Part shown: piece by piece, positions 1-9,845 of the stretch
How the letters are laid out: every line of letters starts with the position of its first letter
Numbering within the stretch: position 1 is the first letter of the stretch
DNA from: Vandiemenella viatica
Lineage: Eukaryota > Arthropoda > Insecta > Orthoptera > Morabidae
Assembly: GCA_031002005.1 (NCBI GenBank)
Contig: CM061920.1
Span: 105,211,447-105,275,446, forward strand
Direction of reading: 5' to 3'
Length of the DNA stretch: 64,000 bases
Translations under genes and position numbers: made by a program
Notes under the pieces: model-generated
Seen by the model: the letters and a program-made list of their open reading frames with translations, nothing else
Databases searched by the model: none
Told to the model about the DNA's origin: nothing

Positions 1-607
1 CTTAGGCTTACTATGGCAACCAGCAGGATCTCTTATATTCTACCAGTGAGGACATATCCTAACTGCTGTACAATACTGTTTATTGCTCGTTCTTGACTGA
101 ATACATATCATCCGTTTTGACGCCGTCTGCGAGGCTATCCCCGTAGGCTTCTATTTGATTTACATCTTCTGAAGTACTAGTAGATGATGGAACAATTACC
201 TACATACATGTAGAATAACTATCGGAGGATTCCACCAAATGTTGCAGCATTGTTACCCTAACGCGAGACCAGGCTATTGGAGAGAGAGAGGCTATTTTCT
301 ATCCGCTAACTGGCATAGTGACGTGCCTACTGTCAATCCGTCACTGAGAAGAAGCCCGAACGCATGTCCTACGTTCCTTCTATTGCCCGTATCGAACATT
401 CTAGACTTCTTTCGGCAATTGACCGACCAGTGTTCCTGGCTGTGGTATGCGCTGATCGTTTTCGTCAGCAAAACCTGACTCATTACTCTCGTGTGCGGAC
501 GGCACGCGACTCTGGCGTACTGTCACGACTCACCTAACACTCGTTTAATTATAAATCACACAACTAAATCTTTTGCACCAAACATTTGGCCTTTACATCA
601 GATTACA
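1..607. other. No recognisable feature
   Basis: Mixed-composition sequence with a short GAGAGAGA run near 280-292. The short open frames on both strands overlap one another and show no known domain. I see no repeat boundaries or RNA gene. Confidence 0.5.
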
Positions 608-825
608 CGAAGGGTCGTATTTTGAGACATGTGTGATTGATTAATTTTTAAGTGGAGGGATCAGTCCAAGGTAAGAACTGTAAAGAAAGACAGAGATTAT
701 TGGAAGCCGATAACTGAGGACGCGGGTTGTAGTGGATATGCTGAGATGAAGAGGTTAACGCAAGATAGGAAGAGATCTGATGATTGCATCAAACCAGTCG
801 AGAGACTGTTGACAGTAAAAACACC
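608..825 (+). pseudogene. LINE reverse-transcriptase C-terminal tail, decayed
   Basis: Translating across frames gives pieces such as GRILRH, LINF, VEGSVQGKN and later EDAGCSGYAEMKRLTQDRK. These resemble the extreme C-terminal tail of insect LINE polymerases, where a GHILRH...IEGxxxGKRGRGRPR...Y.ELKRLAxDR pattern is common (recalled family knowledge). Stops and at least one frame change interrupt it, so it is a dead fragment. A related fragment lies at 45225-45410; both contain the string AGTGGAGGGATCAGTC. No ends or target duplication were found. The family assignment below the level of LINE is uncertain. Confidence 0.5.
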
Positions 826-2380
826 TCTGCGGTGCAAGTTTATGAATAACGCTTATATTAAACCCATAAAAGTTTTGAAAGTAGCTACAGTGAGAATAGG
901 AAACCAATATTACAATTAGAGGAGTGCTACAATGGCGGTACGTTGTTCGAAGTAAACCACATCAAAACACACAGATAAAAATTAATTTCGTAAAACAATG
1001 TGTATCACTTGAGAAATGTGCAGAGTGAAATCAGGTTTCGTAGGTTTCTATACCATCCAAACCTACTAATTTCATCTTAACTCTTCACTAACAGATAAAA
1101 AAAAAATTCTGTGAACTGTAAATTCATAATTATTTGGAAATAATTAACACCGCAATCTGCTGCATTTTCTCTTAGTATAATTTCAATTTTGTATTTATTT
1201 TGTTTGTTATTTTTCAGTTTCTTCCAAATTTAGGATAAAGTGGATCTTATATTACTAATACAGATTGAATAGCACGGTTGCGATTATTTTTAAATACGTC
1301 GGTAAGTTTATTCAGTTCAATACGTTGCCAAACATGGCACATTTAATTAGGGATTATCAATTCCCTACATGTCTTAAATCAACTGTAAATTACGTTGAAA
1401 TGATTGTTATATATTCAGATCACTAGCAGGTCATACATAAAATTTATTCTCCCACTGAATATATAAAATCTTGTGTTATGAATAGACTTCAGCTTTTGAA
1501 GGAACTGCCTTCTGTTACTAGTACATAAGCCCAACAACGTTTTATTTAATAAGTCCTACTGCATGACGTCTGTAGTAAAATTTTGTCATTGGATTACATG
1601 ATGAAAAAAAGAACCATAAAATAACTGCTCGATGTTCCGAGCTGAATTATCTAGATATGAATGTCCAGTGTTACTCTTAAGTTACCAAAGAATCAGGCAT
1701 TTCCCCATCACAACAGGGGTTCAGTTTCAGTTAATATCTCAACTGATTGTTTAAAAACTTTAACAGATGTTTTCTCTCGTACATTTCGTAGGTTTATGCC
1801 CTTTTAGGTTTTTCAATTCTATTAAATTTATGGTTCATGTTGGTGCATTTACAATAATGTATTACTTGTGATGACGCAAACTTCTACCAGATTATTACTG
1901 CCATACTGAAATTTCGAGCCGCAAATATGCAACTACTTATTTTCAGTATGATTCTGCAATGCTATTCTCATCTACCGGTGGCGTTGCAATGTCGATGATT
2001 GTTAGAATGTGTTTTCCTTTGATTTGTTTAAACACCATTATGTATGGTCCTGAGCGCATTGGAGCGACATCTGTAGTTGGTTTCATGAGGGTAAACTAAA
2101 CAGTAACGTTTCTTTATTTTTTTTTTTAAATCACCCGAACTCACATAAAAATTCTATATCCTTACAGAAAAAGTGGATGTTTCGTTCAACGATATTGTAG
2201 ATTTCTTTGCCATAACCTTGTAGAATAATGGATACTTCCGTCAATGGAGTGGGCTGACAATCTTTAAGATGAGACTTGTATTGTCTCTAGCCGTAAGTAT
2301 ATGTGCAGTTGTTTATAAAATAAAACACTACTAATACAGAACATTGTCATTGAGCAATAGATCATAGGTAGACGAGGATG
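826..2380. other. AT-rich sequence, nothing identified
   Basis: About 1.5 kb of AT-rich DNA without a convincing open frame, repeat boundary or RNA gene on either strand. Confidence 0.5.
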
Positions 2381-2388
2381 TGCTAGAT
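2381..2388. repeat. 8-bp target-site duplication, left copy (hAT type)
   Basis: TGCTAGAT here is repeated exactly at 2873-2880, directly flanking the element between them. Eight base pairs is the duplication length characteristic of hAT transposases. Confidence 0.8.
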
Positions 2389-2872
2389 CAGCGGTTTCCA
2401 ATTATTTTTGGCCATGCAACCCTAGCTGATCATACTTTTTTGGCAGATCCCAATTTTTATAATAACAAAAGTGACTTTCAGTTGATAAGAAAGAATAAAT
2501 TATAAATTAAAATTATTATTAGTATAATAAAACATTTATCGTACAAGATAAAACAACGTAACTATTTAGTGTTACTAATGAAGTTTTTATCACATGTTTA
2601 TTTATAATAGCACTAGAATTAGGCTTAATGTCTGACAATTGAATGCGAAGATCTGTACCTGCATACAGGCGGTTTGTGTACATGTTTTTGGTGTAAGCAT
2701 AAGTTGAAAAACCATTGGTAAGTCGTCACAAACGGAAACAGAACCATGGTAGCCTTCTCACGGCGTTGTTATAGCTCTTTTCAACGAACATTTTGTTTAA
2801 TTCTCGGATGGAACCCCTATGACCGTTCCACGGAACCCCAGGGTTCGGCGGACTAACTTTTAGTAACCGATG
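2389..2872. mobile_element. Non-autonomous hAT-type DNA transposon, 484 bp
   Basis: The segment begins CAGCGGTTTCCAA and its other end, read in reverse complement, begins CATCGGTTACTAA, an imperfect short terminal inverted repeat starting with CA as in hAT elements. A perfect 8-bp duplication TGCTAGAT flanks both ends. The interior holds only short open frames without a zinc finger or RNase-H-like transposase, so it would need an enzyme supplied in trans. The perfect duplication and recognisable ends suggest moderate age. Family assignment rests on duplication length and the end motif. Confidence 0.75.
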
Positions 2873-2880
2873 TGCTAGAT

Positions 2881-5445
2881 AATTGTGCAAAAGTAGATGA
2901 AAAATTAATAAAACAACAGAGAATAGTTGGTGCCCAGAATATTTTATCAGTGTACAGAACAAAAATGTGTTGATGTCACTTTATAGAAGAATGTTTGTAT
3001 TCAGTTAATAAACTGGACCTTTTTGTCAAGGGGGAAGTAATTTGGTTTAAATAACAGTTCAGTCGCAAATAGTTACCTTCCACTGATCCATTGTCCTTTA
3101 AAACCCGAATAAGTGATAGTTACTGTTTTTTTTTCTCATTATGGAATCTAAAACGATCCTAAACGTACGTTATAAAGGACATAATCCTTGCAATAGGGTA
3201 ACGGATCAGTTAAATTCTGAATACTGAACTAATTAATTTGGAAGGTGATAATTTAGTTAAAAGGGAAACACTGGAAGTCGCTGAGTTTTGCCTTTAACGT
3301 ATGGTCGGTGTACGTAATATTCCACAGCAGTTACGATTAAACAGTCTGAACTAACAGACCAGTGCGTCGGCATGTTGGCATGGGAATGCAGCTTTTGAGC
3401 TGGGCGCGAATTCCATAAGCTGGATCTCGGGACGCTCATAAAGTGGGCGTCCACAGGGAAATCAACAGCCGGGCAGGAGGGTGGCCTGCGCCTGATACCT
3501 GCCTGACCGCAACCCGCCTCACGCATTGACGCGTATTGAGCCTGAACAGTAGTGGCAAACATTCACGCCCATGAACAGTGGACCAATGGACGGAAAGCGG
3601 AAGAAAGAGAAAACACTGAGACGCTGTAAAATTACGAAAACAATGATCGTTCCATGTCGAAAAGATAATTTACACCTAGTACTATAAAATCAGTTTGTGA
3701 AATGTGAATAACGTTCTAACTCTAAAATACATTTTATGGACACCAAACAGATACAAGAGACAATTATTGTGGCTTTCAGTTGTGCTTATATCAAGTTCAG
3801 AAATCAATATATTTAATTTCTATGTTAATGTGAACAATATTTTCCTGTTTTCATAATTTTTGTTTATATTAGTTCTTACTGAAGTCTACTGCTCAGTTCA
3901 GTTTTATCGAAACGATATTCATCTCTCTTCACCCCTTAACTTCAGAAATATATGCTTAATACTGAAAAAATGTCATATTTTAATAAATTGGTGCTCATTT
4001 TTTTGGATTCAAAACAGACATCCAAGAAGCTGATGTATTGAATCCAACGTAATTACTGCAGGCTATGGGTTATTTTCCCAGAGCTCACTTAGAAATTATG
4101 GCGTATGGCGCTATTTGAAGTCTTTATGGGTAACCTTACAGTGCTACTAGGGAACAAAAAATTGCTCATTCCTAGCAGAAGTATTTTTTGCATAGAATTA
4201 GATCTAAATGTTTATGGCAGAGCTTCATGCATACGACATTACTTTTTAACATCTGCGCTGTCGATTTGAATGAGAATCCAACGGCGGACGTCAGGTTTCT
4301 TCAGTACGCTGTCGATGTTCCTGTGTGTGTAGACAAGTTTTCAAAATTTACAGTCTTTGAGGTCTGTATTGTGATGGCGCTATTGCCTTGATCTTTAATC
4401 AGAGAATTCTTCTGCGAGTTTATATACAAGATACAGGCTGGCACAGATGACAAATATAACTCTGGAGCCAAGTTCATTCCCAGTAAAGAAAATAGTGTAA
4501 TATCTTGAGCTAACGATTGAGTGAAATCTCAAATAATTATTCCACATTCAACAGAATACTTTTTAAAAAGCGAGGTTGCCATTAACATCATTATCCTAAA
4601 AACGAAAAATATTGTGGTGTGCAGATGTGAAACTTACATTAATGCTCTACTAATCGCTACTACGACCTCATTCTCACTGCGGTAGTATTAGTTTCGGTTT
4701 AGCATTGAAGAAACTATCAGAAAATACATCGATGGCAGTTAAGAACATTCATATTACGCACTGGGGCTATGACATCCACTCCGAGTAATTGTAGAATGTT
4801 TGAAACAACCACCGCATATTCGAAGGGCGTTCTCCATCCGGAATTTTGTGTTCAGACAGGTCTTGTTCAAAATATCAGCATTAAAAATCAGTGTGTGAAT
4901 CGGCGCTATTGAATTTAAAAAATCGCATCTCGTATAGTTAGCTACTTCACCGACTTCACAGGAATTATATACAGTGAACACTACATGCAGCCAAGTTATC
5001 GAGCGCAGTGATGACATTGGAATCAACCTTATAGGAGGAAAAATAGGAATAATGAAATTCCAGTGGAATTTATTTCACTAGTTCCTGCAGATTCAAAATC
5101 CTTGTATACCGAAACACTGTCTATATTTCGTATTAAATATCCACTCCAGTTTTATTCATGTTATTTAATATGCACAAAAAAAACATCTGACACTAAACCA
5201 TCAATCATGCTTCGTTAGTTCAACAGATCCCCACCGAAATCTCGGTGTCGTGGGAAATTTTAAAGACCTTTATCGTTCATTTGTGGCGTAACATGGTTTA
5301 TGGATACTAAGTAAGTAGTTAGTGGTAAGTGTTCCGGATTTCACGTTAAACACCGTACCTAGCTGTGTGGAAGTCTCACACTGTTGCGCTAACTGGTCAA
5401 GGCGAAAAAAAAGTTGTTAACATTACTTTCTTTAAGGATTGACAG
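2881..5445. other. Intergenic, with a GC-rich patch at 3360-3580
   Basis: Mostly AT-rich DNA. A roughly 220-bp GC-rich, non-repetitive patch at 3360-3580 contrasts with its surroundings. A 101-aa frame (3257-3562, minus) and a 90-aa frame (4754-5026, minus) show no family resemblance and may be chance. No RNA gene or element boundary was recognised. Confidence 0.4.
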
Positions 5446-5448
5446 AGT

Positions 5449-5745
5449 GGTCTGGTGGCTCAGTGGTTAAATTGAGTTCTAAAGGTCTCCGGTTCGAATC
5501 TCCGTCTGGGCGAGGATTTTGAACTTAACCTCTGGCCCACCCTACTGTGTAAGGTGAAGTGCGCAAGAATGCTTTCGTGGTTCGGATTCTACGTTAAACT
5601 GAAGGTCCCCTGAACCGGTAGGATTACTGGGTTAGATTAATTGTAGCCACGACAACGCGACAAACAGCAACTGTGTCACACCAGCGGCCGAACTAACCAT
5701 CAGGGTCTCCCGGCCAACAGTGCCATATGTCCTTTATTTCCTTTT
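5449..5745 (+). mobile_element. tRNA-derived SINE copy 1 (family A)
   Basis: An RNA polymerase III type promoter is visible: an A-box-like TGGCTCAGTGGTT at 5456-5468 and a B box GGTTCGAATCTCC at 5491-5503. The rest does not fold as a tRNA and continues into a non-tRNA body. The body shares GTTAAACT, GGGATTACTG/GGATTACTGGGTTAG and a GTAGCC/CAGCCGCGACA stretch with the element at 43690-43985, so they are two copies of one family. The 3' end is estimated, since no clear tail or target duplication was found. It would need LINE enzymes in trans. Confidence 0.65.
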
Positions 5746-5919
5746 AGGATTCACGACTAACTTACAAATTATTCGCGAGGGTAAAACTTCCGTACATTCA
5801 GAAACTTTTTTACCCAAAACAGAGTGTCATGATGACAAGACTAATTGATTGCTTGTGGCGTCAACGCCACCGTAAGAATATTCAGAACCACAAAAAAATT
5901 AAGGCTGCAACTTAGAGTG

Positions 5920-6180
5920 TACTCAGCAGGTGTTGACGGCGAGTTAATAGCGCGGCGGCCGTTGGTGAGCTGCTCTCCTGGTCTATGTTGCGGCCGAGGG
6001 GCTGATCCGCTCTCAGCACAGTGGTCCGCCGACATCGGCAGACCGCAGAGGCATCCCGCGGGGTGGCGCACCGCAGCCAGGTAGGCGGGCAGGCGGGCAG
6101 GCGGGCAGGCGGGCACGCATCCGGGTCCCTGTCTGTTGCACTAATCACAAGGAATGCGCCTGCAAGTTAACCGGCAACCC
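5920..6180. other. GC-rich CpG-dense block with short tandem repeat
   Basis: A strongly GC- and CpG-rich island in AT-rich surroundings, including four head-to-tail copies of the 8-mer GGCGGGCA at 6084-6115. A CAG/GTAGG splice-donor-like site lies at 6078-6085. Several overlapping open frames on both strands reflect composition rather than a recognisable gene. It could be a promoter or first exon of a host gene, or a fragment of a GC-rich element; the sequence does not decide. Confidence 0.4.
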
Positions 6181-6619
6181 AGCCAGTGGAAATTCGCTAA
6201 TACTGAAAGGCAGATGCAGACTGGAGAACATTTTATTCAAATGACATTTAACTTAATTTTACAACTAGTAAGATGTCTGAAAGTTTCTGCAACCACATTA
6301 AAAGAATTTGATTCTTAAGATGCAAATTAATTAATTATGAATACTATTGTGTATGACATTGCGTAAGAGAGACGTTTTCGCATGTGGTAACTCGGAACGC
6401 GTATAACTGAATTCAATTTTTAAAATATAGCTAATAGTATTAATTTAAGCAGCAGTCATAGCTAATGGATATCCAGTTCATATGGGCTGTGTTGGAGGTT
6501 GAGACCTTCGACTTTTTCTCCTGTCCTGACTTTGGGTGGCATTTCTTCGATGATAGTCGGTGTTTGAATTCCAAATAATATGAAGAAAATTCGCATGGTA
6601 TTGTTGGCCGGGAGACCCC
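6181..6619. other. Nothing identified
   Basis: AT-rich sequence up to the edge of the PIF/Harbinger element. A 110-aa minus-strand frame (6440-6772) crosses that boundary and shows no family resemblance. Confidence 0.4.
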
Positions 6620-6622
6620 TAA
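6620..6622. repeat. TAA target-site duplication, left
   Basis: TAA directly precedes the left inverted repeat and recurs at 7615-7617 after the right one. A 3-bp TWA duplication is the hallmark of PIF/Harbinger insertion. Confidence 0.75.
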
Positions 6623-7614
6623 AGCCGCGTACTCACGAGCGATCTGTATCTGTAACCGTTGCACGTTATTGTTACCGTGAACCACAGTGTGTACGTGGCT
6701 CGCGAGCCTGCTGCGAGCGTAACGCGTTGCATTCGCAGCGAGTCGACGACTGTCGGTTTTGCTGCGAATCAAAGGGCGCTCGCAGTGCGCTCGTGGAAGT
6801 CGAGAGTGAAGGTTGTTGCACGCTGCGTCATGAGTGAATGGACAAAAGATAAATGTTTCAGTTAATTGACGTCTATAATGAAATTAGTTTAGAAAAATAT
6901 GTATGATTTTTTTAAAAAAATCATTTACATTATTATTTTTTTATTATTGAATAAAAGATTAACTTGATTTATTCTTTCAATAGTCCTATCAGCACCTGGC
7001 ACATTTCAGTGACAACTGAGCTTATGGCGTGTTTGGAAATGCGATAAAGGTACTGTAAACTTGTAAGAGAATCGCCAGTAGCTAAGTACCTCAGCGTCAC
7101 AGCTAATCTGTCTTGACCCGACACTTCTCGGAAGGAAGTGTTTCTTCGTTATATCTTGGGCTGAATTATGTTTATAAGTTAATCATAATGCGTTGAAGAG
7201 ATTCTCTTGAAATTTTTGCAATGACCACTCATTTGTTGATTTCTTAAAAGAAGAATTAGATCACTTCTTTCTCGATACATTCCATAAATACGCCATCTTC
7301 GTGGCCGTTTATAATCATCCAATAAAGCATCTACAAGTAAGTATGCTCCACAAGCGAGAGACACTTCTACCGACATCGCGGTGCTCCAAACGAACACTGC
7401 GGATAGAGTCGGCTTGTCGTTACGGTTGCAGCGATGTGGACTTAGTGTACACACTAGAACCTCGTTACTGTATCAGTTACAGCTCGCTAGTGAGTACGCT
7501 CAGTGAGATGGCTCGGTGTTCGTCACGAGCGAAGCTCGTTTCACACTTACACACTAGAACGTGGTTACTGTATTTGTTCGGTTACAGTTACAGCTCGCTA
7601 GTGAGTACCCGGCT
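6623..7614 (-). mobile_element. PIF/Harbinger DNA transposon, 992 bp, internally deleted
   Basis: Terminal inverted repeats of 36 bp are at 6623-6658 and 7579-7614. Both begin AGCCGSGTACTCAC and match at 32 of 36 positions by eye. TAA flanks both ends. Inside lies a minus-strand remnant of a HARBI1-like nuclease (6972-7310). A second partial copy of the right end occurs at about 7460-7498 and shares CAGCTCGCTAGTGAGTAC, so the right side carries a tandem duplication. A 22-bp perfect AT palindrome is at 6903-6924. The element is far shorter than autonomous Harbingers and cannot encode an intact transposase or the Myb-like partner. Confidence 0.85.
6972..7310 (-). pseudogene. HARBI1-like Harbinger transposase remnant
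   Basis: Read on the minus strand, the sequence gives RPRRWRIYGMYRERS, then after an in-frame stop LINIIQPKI, and after another stop QDRLAVTLRYLATGDS followed by LQYLYRISKHAIS. This is the well-known N-terminal half of HARBI1-like nucleases (RRRWWVRP..., RLAxTLRYLATGxS, L.Y.FRIS...I). The frame is kept across two in-frame stops. The remnant ends at a third stop (after GLLKE). The catalytic DDE domain that should follow toward lower coordinates is absent, replaced by AT-rich DNA. It is therefore a dead gene within an element whose ends are still clear. Confidence 0.8.
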
Positions 7615-7919
7615 TAAGAGTAGTTCTGCCGGTGAGTGACAGATTCGATTTGCCGGGTAAAGGAGACCTACAGTTTTACGTGTAATCCAAACCAAAAGCC
7701 TCTTAGCGTATTTCGCATTGGTACAAATTCCGCCAGCTATTTCCACTGTGAATACTCGTTGCTGACACTTTCTCAATTTCTCAGCTTTTCGACGTCATGT
7801 AAAACAAAAACCCTATTTTACCCTTACGTCCATCTTTGTACATTGTTAAAACTCCCATGAAAATGTGACCGGCAGTTTTTACGTGAATATCATTCATCTA
7901 AACCAATAACAACTATTTT

Positions 7920-9845
7920 ACAGTGCCGACAGTTTATAGAGCTCCTACCGGAAACTTCTATATTCTTGTATTCCGTAATAAACTTCAAACGGTTCTCAAA
8001 AATATATCATCAACTAAAACAGAAATTGTACTCTGTGGTGATTTTAAAATCTATTTTGTTATAGAATCTTACAAGACAGATTATCTCCTAGAAATGCTTA
8101 GATCACTCAATCTCTGTCAAGCTGTAAATTTCCCACCTACAATACACGAAGATAGTGGCACCATTATTGGTAACATTTTTGTAGAGGAAAAAAATAGAAA
8201 AATATGGACCAATTCCAATAGTTTGTCACACCACAATCTCAAATAATTACTCTGTATATACTGGAAATGAGAAAAGCACAAAGAAATTATTTATAAAAGT
8301 TATGCGATTGAAGCGCAAGTAAATAAAAACCTTAAATAATGAATTTCTGGCAGAGACGTGGAGCACTGTGTTTAAATTAAAAGGGATAAACAATAAATTC
8401 AATTATTTTCATCACAGGTTTCTGGAAATTTATCCCAAGTGCCTCCCCACATGACTATTTCCAAGTACTCGTAGTCAAAAACGAGTAAACAAGAATTGGA
8501 TAACATTCGGTATTAAAACTTCTTGCAGGCATAAAAGATAAATTTATGTAGAAGCTACAAAGACCGATTATGCACTCTATTTCCCACCAGTCAGAATGAA
8601 ATAGAAAAAAAATATCAAATCCCTCAAAAGTAAAAAGTCATTTGGTTACGATAAGGTTGCCCCATATATTGAAACAAGATAGACCTAGTATTAGCAGAGT
8701 TAGCAGTCACATTTGTAATAGTTCTTTTGAAGGAGGTATCTTTCCCATCTCACTCAAGAAGTCAATAATCGAACCGCTTCATGGAAAAGGAGATAACTAA
8801 AAAACTTAAAACTAGAGACCCATATCACTTCTATCAGCATTTTGAAAGATCTTCGAAAAAGCAAAGTACAAATGGATGTATGCACATCTACATAATAATG
8901 ACCTACTAATTAAAACAAGTTTGGTTATAGACATGGTGTTTGAAAGCAATGCCTATAAAAATACATTTTCTAGGAATATTCTGTGATCAGGCTAAGGCCT
9001 TTGATTATGGTGACCATAGGATTCTCCTAGGTAAATTAGAACACTATGGAGTTAACGATTGGCCTGGACTTTGATTTAGATTATATTTGGAAAGAAGAAA
9101 GTAATGTGTATCCTTGAACGATGTTAATATAGGAGAAGCAATAAACTCATAATGCGGAATAGTTAAATGTATGGCACCTCATGGTTCAATTCTTGGCCCT
9201 CTGCAATTCTTAATTTCTCCCACGGAAATAAGGTTCGTAGTGCTTTTTCCAGGTGATACTAGCATATCATTATATCATCAGTATAGTATATAGTATATCA
9301 GTATATCATCAGTTCAAAACCTCGAAAATCAGCAAATGATGCTATAAAGAAAATTATCAGATGGTTCAATACTAATAAATTAATACTTAATACAGAAAAG
9401 ACACAGTTACTCGAATTTGTTATAAAAAAAAAGACAGCTGTAATGTGATATCTGAAGGTAAAACAATCAATGAAAGAAGTTTCATAAAATTACTGGTTGT
9501 ATATACCGATATATATAAATTACGCAAACGTGATCTAAAAATTATTTGTGGAGGTAGCCCATGGAAATCTGTCTAGAAATCTTAGAATACTTACAGTGCC
9601 AGCGCAGTATATAATCTCCCTTCTATCTTCCGTAGTGGAAAATCATGAAAACTTCAATCCTAATGCTGACAAACATAGCTATAATATTATGAATGTATAT
9701 TACATTCACAACAAGTCATTCTCAATTGTACAAAAAGGGATAACGTACACTGAAGCATCTTTATTCACTGTCCTACCACAATAAATAAAATATTATCTAC
9801 GAAAAACTAACCGCTTTAAATACAAAGAGTTTTTGTTTCAAAACT
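7920..9845 (+). pseudogene. Decayed non-LTR retrotransposon (CR1/jockey-like)
   Basis: Fragments appear in the right order across frames. The endonuclease end comes first (VYRAPTGNF, EIVLCGDFKI, then SHHNLK near the usual SDH). RT palm pieces follow at about 8640-9360 (SIIEPLH, RPISL, IFCDQAKAFD, GSILGP, WFNTNKLILNTEKTQ). A C-terminal tail at 9640-9790 includes YIHNKSFSIVQKGITY, which resembles the HNYNTRxK...QKGxxYxGIK..N.LP tail of many arthropod LINE polymerases. Stops and frame changes occur every few dozen codons, and the YADD motif is degraded. A short TATATCAG-type repeat interrupts it at 9260-9320. Ends and target duplication are not visible. Old and inactive. Confidence 0.75.

Noticed and set aside
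5491..5503. tRNA gene at the B-box site (also 16535, 43749, 14131, 60540)
   Set aside because: Only promoter boxes are present; I cannot draw acceptor, anticodon and D arms, and each continues into a SINE body.
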